The position numbers and the translations under genes are program-made. DNA of 64,000 nt from Aneurinibacillus uraniidurans (GTDB taxonomy: Bacteria > Bacillota > Bacilli > Aneurinibacillales > Aneurinibacillaceae), in assembly GCF_028471905.1 (NCBI RefSeq), contig NZ_CP116902.1:3111001-3175000 (forward strand), written 5' to 3'. Shown piece after piece: positions 1 to 8,924 of the stretch. Position 1 is the first letter of the stretch. Each line of letters starts with the position of its first letter. The notes under the pieces were generated by a model. That model had not been told where the DNA came from, did no database searches, and worked only from the letters and a program-made list of their open reading frames with translations.

Positions 1-1100
1 GTATCAAATGGCGATGGAATGATATAGTCCGCTGACAGTTCCTCTTCGCTGATGAGCTCAGCAATCGCACGGACTGCAGCAAGCTTCATCGCTTCGTTAA
101 TGTCTGTTGCCATCACTTCAAGTGCACCACGGAAGATACCTGGAAATGCGAGTACGTTGTTCACCTGATTTGGGAAATCAGAACGTCCGGTTCCCACAAC
201 GGCTGCACCCATTTCTCGTGCTAACTCAGGCATAATTTCTGGTACCGGATTTGCCATTGCAAAAATGATTGGGTTCTCATTCATACTCTTCACCATTTCC
301 GGTGTAACTGAGCCCGCTACTGATACGCCAATGAATACGTCCGCACCTTTCATCACGTCTTCTAGCGTGCCCTCTGCTCGCTTATGATTTGTAATGCGAG
401 CGATGCTATCTTTAACCGGGTTCATACCGAACGGACGCCCTTCATAAATCGCACCCTTAGAGTCACACATGATCACGTCTTTTACACCCATCGACAGCAG
501 AAGCTTAATAATAGCAATTCCCGCCGCACCTGCGCCGTTTGCTACTACCAGGATGTCCTCCATTTTCTTGCCAGTAAGCTTGAGTGCATTAAGTAGACCG
601 GCTGCCGTTACAATCGCTGTTCCATGCTGATCATCATGGAATACTGGAATATTTAGCTCTTCTTTCAGGCGTTCTTCAATCTCGAAGCAGTTCGGAGCTG
701 CAATATCTTCGAGATTAATGCCGCCAAATGTCGGTTCAAGATATTTCACAGTCCGAATGATTTCTTCCGGGTCCTGCGTATTTAAGCAGATCGGGAACGC
801 GTCCACGCCTGCGAATGATTTAAACAGTACCGCCTTGCCCTCCATTACTGGCAACGCGCCTTCCGGTCCAATATTGCCAAGACCGAGCACCGCTGATCCG
901 TCTGACACGACTGCTACCATGTTACCTTTAGACGTATAATCATATACTTTTTTCGTATTATCAAAAATATCTTTACAAGGCTCTGCAACGCCCGGTGAGT
1001 ATGCAAGGCTCAGATCATATGCGCTCTCAAGTGGCACTTTGGATTCGACACGGATTTTCCCGCGATTTTCTGTATGCAACTGTAATGCTTTTTCTCTCAT
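1..1100 (-). CDS. ytsJ: NAD(P)-dependent malic enzyme, partial
   Basis: Oxidative decarboxylation of malate to pyruvate in the cytosol. About 366 codons are visible from ATG at 1100; the C-terminus lies beyond the window start. Family motifs seen in order are YSPGVA, DGSAVLGLGNIGP, the acidic INLEDI segment, HDDQHGTA, a GAGAAG dinucleotide-binding loop and MANPVPE. The start is preceded by an AGAAGGTG ribosome site. In B. subtilis the equivalent gene ytsJ lies next to dnaE and acc genes, as here. A promoter and a palindromic operator lie just upstream. Cofactor preference cannot be read from the sequence. Confidence 0.93.
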   Translation of the reverse strand, partial: MREKALQLHTENRGKIRVESKVPLESAYDLSLAYSPGVAEPCKDIFDNTKKVYDYTSKGNMVAVVSDGSAVLGLGNIGPEGALPVMEGKAVLFKSFAGVDAFPICLNTQDPEEIIRTVKYLEPTFGGINLEDIAAPNCFEIEERLKEELNIPVFHDDQHGTAIVTAAGLLNALKLTGKKMEDILVVANGAGAAGIAIIKLLLSMGVKDVIMCDSKGAIYEGRPFGMNPVKDSIARITNHKRAEGTLEDVMKGADVFIGVSVAGSVTPEMVKSMNENPIIFAMANPVPEIMPELAREMGAAVVGTGRSDFPNQVNNVLAFPGIFRGALEVMATDINEAMKLAAVRAIAELISEEELSADYIIPSPFD

Positions 1101-1146
1101 GTTTGGCACCTTCTGAACACTCCTTCATCACACAATCCTGGTTATC

Positions 1147-1206
1147 AGTGGTCTGACCACTTGTTTGGATATGTTTTCATTATACCAGAAGGTTGCCGTG
1201 TGTAAA
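1147..1206 (-). promoter_or_regulatory. Sigma-A promoter with GntR/FadR-type operator for malic enzyme
   Basis: On the minus strand a -35 TTTACA (1201-1206) and a -10 TATAAT (1179-1184) are separated by 16 bases. Just downstream, at 1147-1161, is the perfect 15-base inverted repeat AGTGGTCTGACCACT. This has the TGGT-N3-ACCA form bound by the FadR subfamily of GntR repressors. Its place near the transcription start suggests repression. In many Bacillales a GntR gene lies beside malic enzyme and accDA; that is recalled knowledge, and the gene would be outside this window. Confidence 0.7.
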
Positions 1207-1211
1207 CAGGA

Positions 1212-1241
1212 GGAAAAGAAGCCCCGCAAGCTTCTCGGGGC
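1212..1241 (-). terminator. Terminator of dnaE
   Basis: A GCCCCG/CGGGGC stem (1221-1226 with 1236-1241) is followed on the minus strand by TTCTTTTCC, four bases after the dnaE stop codon. Confidence 0.8.
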
Positions 1242-1245
1242 AAAT

Positions 1246-4200
1246 TTACCTAGTTTTTACAACCACCAAGCCTTTTCCTACAATTTTCTCAATATTCCTA
1301 ATAATTTCACTCGTTACGGATATTTTATACGCATCAGCAAGGCGCACCGTACGTTTGGAAGCGGCATAATACAACAATACACAGGAATCGCCTGGATGCT
1401 CGCGGAGTTGATCACGAAGCTCAAGCATACGAGCTGGTTCAGCTTCCATTTCAGGAGTAATCTTGATAAAGATTGTTTGTTGCTCGGGGCTATTCGCAGG
1501 CATTTGTGCCGCCACATCCGACAGTTTTGCGATATGATCGGCAATACATTTTGTTTCATTGCCTTGATGCTCGATTTTCCCTTCAACAAGTAAAACTTCT
1601 CCTCGTTCTAAGACCGATATCGCCTGATCATACACACCTGGGAATACCACAATTTCTGTCCGAGAACGCCAATCTTCTAACTGGACAAACGCCATTGGCC
1701 GCCCTTTTTTGGTTGTAATGCGCCGAACCGATGCTACGATACCGGCAAGCCGAATGGACTTTTTATTCGGGATGTCCATCAACTGATGCAACGGTGTAAT
1801 GCTCGGATGCAAACACAACTCCCTGTACTCATCAAGCGGATGACCGGATAAGTGTAAGCCAAGCAATTCTTTCTCCTGCTCAAGCAGCTCCTGACGTGTC
1901 CATGGCAGCACATCTGGTAGATCAGGTGGCAGATCAGCATCCTGTTCGTCGTCGGTGCCAAGCAAGTTCATCTGCTCGCCCGTCTCTACCAGTCTCCGCC
2001 TGCGTCCACTCCATTCGAGTGCCGTCTCCAATCCCGCTGCTAAAGAAGCACGATGACCCGGCAAACAATCGAATGCTCCCGAACGAATGAGTGCTTCCAG
2101 CACACGGCGATTGCACACCCGAACATCCAGCCGGGAACATACATCTACCAGACTAATAAATTCTCCATTCTCGCGCTCCGCTAGAATATGCCGAATCGCC
2201 TGTACACCGACATTTTTAATTGCCGTAAGTCCGAAACGAATTCCCCCATTTTCTACCCGAAAGCCGCTTCCGCTCCGATTCACATCCGGAGGTAGTACAG
2301 AAATTGAATGACGTCTGCACTCCTCAATATATTCAGCCACTTTGTCCATATTCCCCTGCGCGATGGTGAGCAAGGCTGCGAGAAATACAACCGGGTAATT
2401 CGCCTTCACATACGCCATCCGATAAGAAATCAGCGCATACGCTGCGCTATGACTCCGGTTAAAACCATAATCCGCAAAGCGGACAATCAAATCGTACAGT
2501 TCGTTCGCCAACTTTTCCTCATAGCCATTCCTAACTGCACCTACTACGAATGCGGTACGCTGTTCCGCCAGCAGCTCCCGCTTCTTTTTACTCACGGCCC
2601 GCCGTAAAAGGTCCGCTTCTCCGAGCGTAAAGCCCGCGACCGCCGATGCGATTTGCATGATTTGTTCCTGATACAAAATATACCCATACGTATGCTGTAA
2701 AATCGGTTTAAGCACTGGGTGCAAATAAACGACTGCCCGCTCCCCGTGCTTCGCTGCTGCAAAATCCGGGATAAATTCCATCGGACCCGGACGGAACAAT
2801 GCCAGTACTGCGACAATATCTTCAAATTCAGATGGCTTCACAATACGCAGTGCATGGCGCATACCGGATGATTCAAGCTGAAAGACCCCAGCCGTATCCG
2901 CCGTCGCAAGCATCTCGTATGTACGCGCATCATCAAGCGGAATCGCTGTGAGATCAAGGGCTACGCCTTCCTGCTCTTCAATCATCTGCGCCACCTGTTC
3001 GAGGAGCGTTAAGTTACGCAGACCGAGAAAGTCCATTTTAAGCAGCCCAACAGCTTCTAGCGACTCCATCGCATACTGCGTTAGGGCGATCCCGCCATTC
3101 CCTTCTTGAAGCGGCACATATTGCGTCAGAGGTTCACGTGAGATGACAACACCGGCCGCATGTGTAGAAGCGTGGCGCGGCAGCCCCTCAAGCGCTTGCG
3201 CCCAGCTAAGCAGCTTGGCTACCTGCGGGTGCTCATCCATCATATTGCGAAGTGCGTTTGTTTTCTCGATAGCGCCACGAAGTGTAATCCCAAGCTCATT
3301 TGGGATGAGCTTGGCTACTTTGTCTACCATTGCATTCGGAAGCCCAAGTGCTCGTCCAACGTCCCGCACCGCCGCCCGTGCGGCCAGTGTACCAAATGTA
3401 ACAATTTGAGCAACCCGATCCGTCCCGTATTTCTCCGCCACATATGCGATAACTTCATCACGCCGATCATAACTAAAATCAACATCAATATCGGGCATGC
3501 TGATGCGTTCTGGATTCAAAAACCGCTCGAATAGCAGGTGGTAGTGTACCGGGTCAATATCGGTAATCCGCAGGACATAAGCAACCAGACTGCCTGCTGC
3601 TGATCCCCGCCCCGGTCCAACCGCAATCCCTTGCTCTCTAGCAAAGCGAATAAAATCCCAGACAATGAGAAAATAGTCTGCAAAGCCCATCCGATTGATG
3701 ACATCAAGCTCATACGTAAGCCGCTCCTGCACCTGTCCGCTTGGCTGCATGCCGTATCGCTCCCGCACTCCCTCTTCACACCGCTCGCGCAAGTACTCGA
3801 CTGCCGACATCCCTGCTGGCGTCTGAAACTTCGGAAGTATGGTCTCACCAAGCGGAATCTCAACCTGACAACGCTTCGCAATGCGTACCGTATTCTCAAG
3901 CGCCTCGGTTAAAAACACAAACAGCTCACTCATCTCCGCTGGGCTTTTCAAATAATACTCTCGTGTCAGATAACGTTCTCGACTATCATCCGTCACCGTC
4001 TTGCCTTGTCCAATACACAGCAATACATCAAATGCTGCTGCGTCTTCCGTATTCACATACCGTACGTCATTCGTTGCCACAAGCGGGATTTTCGTCAAAC
4101 GGCTTAACTCGGTTAGACGATAGTTCACTATTTTTTGCTCTTCCAAAAGATGATCCTGAATCTCCAAATAGAAGTTACCTGCTCCAAACCACGCCTCGTA

Positions 4201-4671
4201 TCGCTGTGCCACCGCAGTCGCTCCTGCTGTGTCACCTGCTGCGAGCAATTTGCTAATCAGCCCCCTACTGCCGCCACTTAGCACAATGATTCCACCTGCA
4301 AATTCTACAAGCCGTGACTCCGGAATCGCTGGACTGCGATAGCCGGCTATATGGGCGATTGATAGCAGGCGCATAATGGAGCGGTAGCCCTCCAGTGTTT
4401 CAGCCAAAAGAATTAGTTCATGTCCGTCTATAGGCTTCCACTCCTCACCAGGCAGCACCGTAATCTGTACTCCAATAATCGGCTGAATACCCGCTTTGCG
4501 GCACGCTTTGTAAAATGGAATGACCCCGTACATGACAGATGTATCCGTAATCGCAAGCGCCGACATCCCTAGCTCCTGCGCCCTGCTCACCAGACTTTCT
4601 ACACGGGCCGTACTTTCAAGCAAGCTGTACTCACTATGTACATGCAAGTGGACAAATGTTTCGGTCTGCAT
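1246..4671 (-). CDS. dnaE: DNA polymerase III alpha subunit DnaE
   Basis: Replicative polymerase of the DnaE type, 1141 residues; in low-GC Gram-positives it extends RNA primers before handing over to PolC. The N-terminal PHP domain begins FVHLHVHSEYS. The catalytic aspartates lie in PDIDVDFS, with the upstream GPGRGSAAGS and downstream RHASTHAAGVVIS segments typical of C-family polymerases. An OB-fold follows near the C-terminus (RLAGIVASVRR). ATG at 4671 is chosen because GGAGGAG lies just upstream and the PHP motif follows directly; an in-frame extension to 4737 has no ribosome site. It is transcribed away from ytrH. Confidence 0.97.
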   Translation of the reverse strand: MQTETFVHLHVHSEYSLLESTARVESLVSRAQELGMSALAITDTSVMYGVIPFYKACRKAGIQPIIGVQITVLPGEEWKPIDGHELILLAETLEGYRSIMRLLSIAHIAGYRSPAIPESRLVEFAGGIIVLSGGSRGLISKLLAAGDTAGATAVAQRYEAWFGAGNFYLEIQDHLLEEQKIVNYRLTELSRLTKIPLVATNDVRYVNTEDAAAFDVLLCIGQGKTVTDDSRERYLTREYYLKSPAEMSELFVFLTEALENTVRIAKRCQVEIPLGETILPKFQTPAGMSAVEYLRERCEEGVRERYGMQPSGQVQERLTYELDVINRMGFADYFLIVWDFIRFAREQGIAVGPGRGSAAGSLVAYVLRITDIDPVHYHLLFERFLNPERISMPDIDVDFSYDRRDEVIAYVAEKYGTDRVAQIVTFGTLAARAAVRDVGRALGLPNAMVDKVAKLIPNELGITLRGAIEKTNALRNMMDEHPQVAKLLSWAQALEGLPRHASTHAAGVVISREPLTQYVPLQEGNGGIALTQYAMESLEAVGLLKMDFLGLRNLTLLEQVAQMIEEQEGVALDLTAIPLDDARTYEMLATADTAGVFQLESSGMRHALRIVKPSEFEDIVAVLALFRPGPMEFIPDFAAAKHGERAVVYLHPVLKPILQHTYGYILYQEQIMQIASAVAGFTLGEADLLRRAVSKKKRELLAEQRTAFVVGAVRNGYEEKLANELYDLIVRFADYGFNRSHSAAYALISYRMAYVKANYPVVFLAALLTIAQGNMDKVAEYIEECRRHSISVLPPDVNRSGSGFRVENGGIRFGLTAIKNVGVQAIRHILAERENGEFISLVDVCSRLDVRVCNRRVLEALIRSGAFDCLPGHRASLAAGLETALEWSGRRRRLVETGEQMNLLGTDDEQDADLPPDLPDVLPWTRQELLEQEKELLGLHLSGHPLDEYRELCLHPSITPLHQLMDIPNKKSIRLAGIVASVRRITTKKGRPMAFVQLEDWRSRTEIVVFPGVYDQAISVLERGEVLLVEGKIEHQGNETKCIADHIAKLSDVAAQMPANSPEQQTIFIKITPEMEAEPARMLELRDQLREHPGDSCVLLYYAASKRTVRLADAYKISVTSEIIRNIEKIVGKGLVVVKTR

Positions 4672-4704
4672 CGTATCTCCTCCCCGCCTATTATTCTGCT
4701 TTCT

Positions 4705-4710
4705 ATTATA
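4705..4710 (-). promoter_or_regulatory. dnaE: dnaE -10 element
   Basis: TATAAT on the minus strand, 34 bases upstream of the dnaE start. No good -35 match is seen at 16-18 bases, so this is only a half-supported promoter. Confidence 0.45.
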
Positions 4711-4737
4711 CGCTACACAAAGCACAGAGACAGGCAT

Positions 4738-4766
4738 TCATATTTGTCCTACCTCTCCCATACATA
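4738..4766 (+). promoter_or_regulatory. Sigma-E promoter of ytrH-ytrI
   Basis: TCATATT (4738-4744) and CATACATA (4759-4766) are separated by 14 bases. This is close to the sporulation sigma-E consensus (ATATT, 14-15 bases, CATACANT). It ends 23 bases before the ytrH start. B. subtilis ytrHI is known to be under sigma-E control, which supports the call. Confidence 0.75.
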
Positions 4767-4789
4767 TAGCAAGAAGAGGAGGGGAACGG

Positions 4790-5134
4790 ATGAATCAAGA
4801 AATAATTGCCCGGCTAATCTCTGGTATGGTTATGCATTTTTTTGTGGCATATGGCATCGTACTTGGCGGCTCGATCATGGCAGGAATCGCAGCAGTACTC
4901 ACCAGACAGCCTCCATTTCAGGAAATGGCCGACTATGCCCTCAAACTCAAAATCTGGGGGCTTGTCGGAGCACTTGACGGCACGTTTGATTCGTTCTTGC
5001 AAATTGAAAAAGTATTTGCCGCCGGAAGTATGTCACCCATTATTCGGCAAATTATTTTTATTCTGAGCGCATTTATGGGAGCGGACACATGCACCCGTAT
5101 GGTTCGGTGGCTTGTGCACGGCGATGTATTGTGA
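4790..5134 (+). CDS. ytrH: Sporulation membrane protein YtrH
   Basis: A 114-residue YtrH-family membrane protein, needed for efficient sporulation in B. subtilis and acting in the mother cell. ATG at 4790 follows AAGAGGAGGGG. At least two hydrophobic segments are visible: one near residues 10-35 (GMVMHFFVAYGIVLGGSIMAG) and one near residues 85-100. The gene is divergent from dnaE, has a sigma-E promoter directly upstream, and its stop overlaps the start of ytrI, so the pair is translationally coupled. Reading further upstream in frame would run into the dnaE leader and is rejected. Confidence 0.9.
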   Translation: MNQEIIARLISGMVMHFFVAYGIVLGGSIMAGIAAVLTRQPPFQEMADYALKLKIWGLVGALDGTFDSFLQIEKVFAAGSMSPIIRQIIFILSAFMGADTCTRMVRWLVHGDVL

Positions 5135-5616
5135 GAGTTCCATCAGCTCGTTTGTTTAGCCGCTATATTCAATTTATTATCCTATTTCTATTTGGCGTTC
5201 TAATAGGGATGAGCACATTTCTTCTGCTGCTTGGCAATGAACTAGATGCCCTGCATCTTAAAACACGCAAGTTAGAAAATCAAAATGTCTTGTATGCAGA
5301 ACGCATTACCGAACTAGAAGAAGCCGAGCGAAATATGATTCAAAAACAAAAAAATGTCGTAAAAGACATCATTATTCACCTGTCAGCACCCAATGAATTC
5401 ATCAAAGCAGATCTTGAAAAACGGCTTATGACTGATTTATTTTTTCTTAAAGGAAAACCATTAGACTATGTTACCGGGTTTCATGAAGGCATTATTCGCA
5501 TGATTGCCGAGCGAACGTATACAATCGAAACCAAAATGTATAAAATTCAACTCACCACACTTGTCATCACCCCTACTGCTCACCTCTATTTAACTGCTCG
5601 TGAAGTCAAAGGATAG
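5131..5616 (+). CDS. ytrI: Sporulation membrane protein YtrI
   Basis: A 161-residue protein with one N-terminal transmembrane helix (about residues 10-32), then a charged, probably coiled-coil stretch rich in Glu and Lys, and a soluble C-terminal part. The start is taken as GTG at 5131, which overlaps the ytrH stop (GTGA); the protein then begins MRVPS, like YtrI of Bacillus. An ATG further upstream at 5089 lies deep inside ytrH and is less likely. Known family role: a sporulation protein working with YtrH in the mother cell. Details of the mechanism are not known to me. Confidence 0.85.
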   Translation: MRVPSARLFSRYIQFIILFLFGVLIGMSTFLLLLGNELDALHLKTRKLENQNVLYAERITELEEAERNMIQKQKNVVKDIIIHLSAPNEFIKADLEKRLMTDLFFLKGKPLDYVTGFHEGIIRMIAERTYTIETKMYKIQLTTLVITPTAHLYLTAREVKG

Positions 5617-5697
5617 CACTCGCAAATGGATGAAATCTTTTGTAAAATGATAAATATCGTGTTCTATGCTATCAAACATGTGCAGGAGGGGTTTCAT

Positions 5698-5901
5698 ATG
5701 GTTATTAGTCCTAGGGAAATGGCTCGCACTAAAGTTGAGCAATTAAAAAATGGTCTTTCTGCTTTCTCAGAAACACAGGAAGTAACGGAGCTGATCGAAC
5801 GGTACATCAAAGAGGAACAACTCAATGTGCTCATCGATCGGACCTCACTTGGCTGCTGGTTTATTCCAGCCACAAAAGCAAATGAACCGGCCTCACAATA
5901 A
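5698..5901 (+). CDS. Small hypothetical protein
   Basis: A 67-residue soluble, helical-looking protein starting MVISPREMARTK, with ATG at 5698 right after a strong GCAGGAGGGG ribosome site. It lies 81 bases downstream of ytrI and is followed by a strong terminator, so it may be the last gene of the ytr transcript or have its own promoter. I do not recognise a family and see no motif or signal peptide. Confidence 0.65.
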   Translation: MVISPREMARTKVEQLKNGLSAFSETQEVTELIERYIKEEQLNVLIDRTSLGCWFIPATKANEPASQ

Positions 5902-5906
5902 ACGAT

Positions 5907-5957
5907 AAGCCGATGCTTTTCTCAACGAACGTCGAGAGAGCATCGGCTTTCTTATTT
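5907..5957 (+). terminator. Rho-independent terminator
   Basis: Ten-base arms AAGCCGATGC (5907-5916) and GCATCGGCTT (5940-5949) are followed by TTTCTTATTT. It ends the ytrHI-small-gene transcript. Confidence 0.85.
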
Positions 5958-6002
5958 CCCACTTTTATACGTAACAATACTCTGCCCGCAGTGCCAGTTC
6001 AA

Positions 6003-7109
6003 TCATGACGGGTTGTCACACTCTCCCTCTTCGCCCCGTACCATTTGAACGCCAAGCCCCGGTACATCCGGCAGCGTCATCTGACTTCCTGCATATACTA
6101 CACCACCTACAATGCAGTCATGACGCAGCATAAGCGGAGCGTCAAAATCAAAACGTGTAATGTTTCGTTTCGCCCCGGCGAAATGTGCGGCGGCAGTTAC
6201 CGCCAGGCGTGATTCAATCATGCTGCCCATCATACATTCCATGCCGCTTTCTTCCGCCATCGCATTGATGATCTGCGCCTTATAGATGCCTCCCGTTTTC
6301 ATCAACTTCACGTTCAGCATGTCTGCTGCACGCATCTGAATAATTGCCAATGCCTGCTGCGGTGTAAAAATACTCTCATCCGCCATCACGGGCGTATCCA
6401 CCGCATCCGTGACGGTTTTCATCCCAACTAGGTCATGCGCCTTTACGGGCTGCTCCACAATTTCAATATCTAGCCCCATGTCTTCCATTTTCCGAATCGA
6501 ACGGATGGCCTTTTTCACTTCCCAGCCTTGATTAGCATCCAAACGAATTTTGATATGCGTACCAATTCGACGGCGAATTTCCTTAATCCGCTCCACATCA
6601 CGTTCAATCTCATCTTTGCCTACTTTAATTTTGAGCGTCGTAAATCCCTGACGTACATACGCTTCTGCATCGTCTCCCATTTCATCTGGTGCATTCACAC
6701 TTACCGTATAATCTGTCTCGATCTGTTTTTTGTGCCCGCCGAGAAATTGGTACAGCGGGAGATTGCACCGCTGGGCGATCAAATCATACAATGCCATATC
6801 CACCGCTGCTTTTGCACTGCTGTTCCCCACCATAGCCTGATGCAGCAAATGAAATACCTGCTCATACGTAAGCAAGTTTTGCCCGATGAGCTGCGGGCGA
6901 ATCGTATGCATAATGGCAGATTCAATACTTGCGAGGCTATCACCCGTAATCACGACCGTCGCCGGTGCTTCGCCAAATCCTGTACGTCCGCAGTCGGTCC
7001 TTACTTGCACAATGATTGATTCCGCATGAGTGACGGTACGAAGTGCTGTTTTGAATGGTTTCTTCAGGGGAACGGACTGGCGCCGTACCTGAATATCTGT
7101 CAGTATCAT
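6003..7109 (-). CDS. ykfB: Dipeptide epimerase (L-Ala-D/L-Glu type, enolase superfamily)
   Basis: A 368-residue member of the muconate-lactonizing subgroup of the enolase superfamily. Catalytic features are LKIKVG (the KxK acid/base lysine near residue 160), RLDANQGW, EQPV and MADES as metal ligands, LNVKLMKTGG with the second catalytic lysine, and a C-terminal DFDAPLML typical of dipeptide epimerases. The likely role is epimerising L-Ala-D-Glu from murein during peptidoglycan recycling. ATG at 7109 follows a G-rich ribosome site. There are no ykf partners nearby, so exact substrate specificity is inferred only from the family. Confidence 0.88.
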   Translation of the reverse strand: MILTDIQVRRQSVPLKKPFKTALRTVTHAESIIVQVRTDCGRTGFGEAPATVVITGDSLASIESAIMHTIRPQLIGQNLLTYEQVFHLLHQAMVGNSSAKAAVDMALYDLIAQRCNLPLYQFLGGHKKQIETDYTVSVNAPDEMGDDAEAYVRQGFTTLKIKVGKDEIERDVERIKEIRRRIGTHIKIRLDANQGWEVKKAIRSIRKMEDMGLDIEIVEQPVKAHDLVGMKTVTDAVDTPVMADESIFTPQQALAIIQMRAADMLNVKLMKTGGIYKAQIINAMAEESGMECMMGSMIESRLAVTAAAHFAGAKRNITRFDFDAPLMLRHDCIVGGVVYAGSQMTLPDVPGLGVQMVRGEEGECDNPS

Positions 7110-7254
7110 TACGCATCCCCCCTACTGCAGAATATATATGCCTTGTGGTCGGAAGATACATCTTATTCTTCTATAATCATCCGCTAAACTCTGTGGTATT
7201 GTTATGAAAAAGCACCTTTTTTGGGAAATCACATGATTGGAGGGGATTTTCTAT

Positions 7255-8490
7255 ATGGAAGCAACTGCAACTTCACAAAACGAACGGCTGGTTTCGCTTG
7301 ATAGTATCCGTGGATTTGCTCTACTCGGCATTTTTCTTGTGAACATGCCCGCTTTTCATTCCCCTGATTTTATTCGACAGCTCTATACACTACCAGAACA
7401 TCTTTCCCCGCTTGATCAGCGAATCCGGTTATTCTTTGACCTTTTTATCCAAACGAAATTTTATACGATCTTCTCGTTTTTATTCGGTCTTGGTTTCTAT
7501 ATTTTTATGCATCGCGCCGAAAAGCGCGGCCACAATATATACAAACTATTTTCCCGTCGTCTATGTATTCTGTTTGTTATTGGCCTGATTCATCTTGTTT
7601 TTCTTTGGTTTGGGGACATTCTGCATCTGTATGCACTGACTGGATTTTTACTACTGCTGTTTTACAAGCGAAGTAATGCCGTCATTCTTGGATGGGCATT
7701 CGGCCTATTAATTTTGTATTATGGACTACTTTCACTTCAGCTACTTATTGATCCAGCTTCTCTTCTCGCATCACAGACAATCGGTGCCGAAAAGCTGGCA
7801 GAAGCTGTACGGATATATCAGGATGCCTCCTATACGGAGTGGTTAGCTTATCGGATAAACACAGAAATCCCTTATATTTTGGATAGCATTCTACTACAAA
7901 TTCCAGCGATTCTTCCGTTATTTTTATTTGGTCTGTATGCCGGACAGTGTGGAATCTTTCAGGATCTGGCCCGTAATCGAATCGTTGTGAAACGCGTCTG
8001 GATGGTAAGTTTTCTACTTAGCATACCGCTTACAATCTGGGCCGCGCTTGTTCATACAGGTTCCTTCAGCGGCACAACACAGCCCTTCCTACAAGATGTA
8101 GTCATTGGTCTAAATGGTTTACCACTTTGCTTTTTTTATATGTCATCACTTGTTCTACTACTAGACAAAAAGCATTGGCAGAAGTGGCTTCGTCTGCTTA
8201 GCTTCACCGGACAGATGGCGCTGACGAACTATTTACTACAAACTATTCTGTCTTTAAGTATCATATTCGGCTTTGGCCTGTTTAACCGGATGAGCTTAGC
8301 AACCAGTCTTTTACTTTGTCTTGTCTTATATGTAGGCCAAGCCTATTTCAGTTCGTTTTGGCTCAAGCGATATTATTTCGGCCCGGCTGAATGGCTCTGG
8401 CGCACACTGACATACGGGCGCATGCAATCGTTCAGGCGCCTGTATGTACTAGGAGAAGAAAAGACGGAGCAGGAGCAACGACTGAACTAA
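7255..8490 (+). CDS. DUF418-family polytopic membrane protein
   Basis: A 411-residue protein of the YeiB/YxaH/YrkO kind. It opens with RLVSLDSIRGFALLGIFLVN, the family's N-terminal signature, and has about eight to ten hydrophobic helices. The C-terminal DUF418 part contains FTGQMALTNYLLQT and a final WLKRYYFGPAEWLWR. ATG at 7255 follows GGAGGGGAT; a TTG 18 bases upstream lies within the ribosome-site region and is rejected. Function is unknown, though transport of a small molecule has been proposed for the family. It converges on the next gene with only six bases between stops. Confidence 0.88.
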   Translation: MEATATSQNERLVSLDSIRGFALLGIFLVNMPAFHSPDFIRQLYTLPEHLSPLDQRIRLFFDLFIQTKFYTIFSFLFGLGFYIFMHRAEKRGHNIYKLFSRRLCILFVIGLIHLVFLWFGDILHLYALTGFLLLLFYKRSNAVILGWAFGLLILYYGLLSLQLLIDPASLLASQTIGAEKLAEAVRIYQDASYTEWLAYRINTEIPYILDSILLQIPAILPLFLFGLYAGQCGIFQDLARNRIVVKRVWMVSFLLSIPLTIWAALVHTGSFSGTTQPFLQDVVIGLNGLPLCFFYMSSLVLLLDKKHWQKWLRLLSFTGQMALTNYLLQTILSLSIIFGFGLFNRMSLATSLLLCLVLYVGQAYFSSFWLKRYYFGPAEWLWRTLTYGRMQSFRRLYVLGEEKTEQEQRLN

Positions 8491-8496
8491 GGGTGG

Positions 8497-8817
8497 CTAT
8501 ACTGTATATCCTTTTTTCGAATCTACCATAATCGTTAACACGTTTTTCGTTTGATCAAATGCAATCGCAGGTTCACCACTGTCGTAATACCACCACTTTT
8601 GTACGATGCCGTCCAGATCATTTTCTATAACAAAAAGATTAAGTTCTGCTTTTAAGTCCATAATCTCTTCAACTAGATCTGGGCGATTAACTTCAATGGT
8701 GAACTTCCACTTATCCGAATGCGGCTCCAATGCATACCCAAATTGATGCTGAATCGAATCCAATAGCAATCGGCTTCCAATAGCATGTCTGATGTAAAAA
8801 TGAGGTTGTTTCGTCAT
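8497..8817 (-). CDS. Hypothetical protein
   Basis: About 106 residues, soluble, with mixed alpha/beta character and no recognisable motif. Two ATG codons are adjacent. The second (8817) is better spaced, six bases from GGAG, than the first (8820). The gene converges on the DUF418 gene, with no terminator between them. I do not recognise the family. Confidence 0.6.
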   Translation of the reverse strand: MTKQPHFYIRHAIGSRLLLDSIQHQFGYALEPHSDKWKFTIEVNRPDLVEEIMDLKAELNLFVIENDLDGIVQKWWYYDSGEPAIAFDQTKNVLTIMVDSKKGYTV

Positions 8818-8851
8818 CATTAACTCCTTTTCTCCTTATGCAGTGTAATGT

Positions 8852-8883
8852 AAAAAAAGACCATCTTCACAGCGATGGTCTTT
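8852..8883 (-). terminator. Terminator of the pirin gene
   Basis: Ten-base arms AAAGACCATC and GATGGTCTTT (8857-8866 with 8874-8883) are followed on the minus strand by a T run. It lies between the pirin stop at 8925 and the start of the hypothetical gene. Confidence 0.8.
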
Positions 8884-8924
8884 CTTATGGCTTGCTACCA
8901 ATACGATACGACGTGTCCGTATTC

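Noticed and set aside
1165..1593. Plus-strand frame of 142 codons over the end of dnaE
   Set aside because: Antisense to a well-supported gene, no ribosome site, and protein-like features absent.
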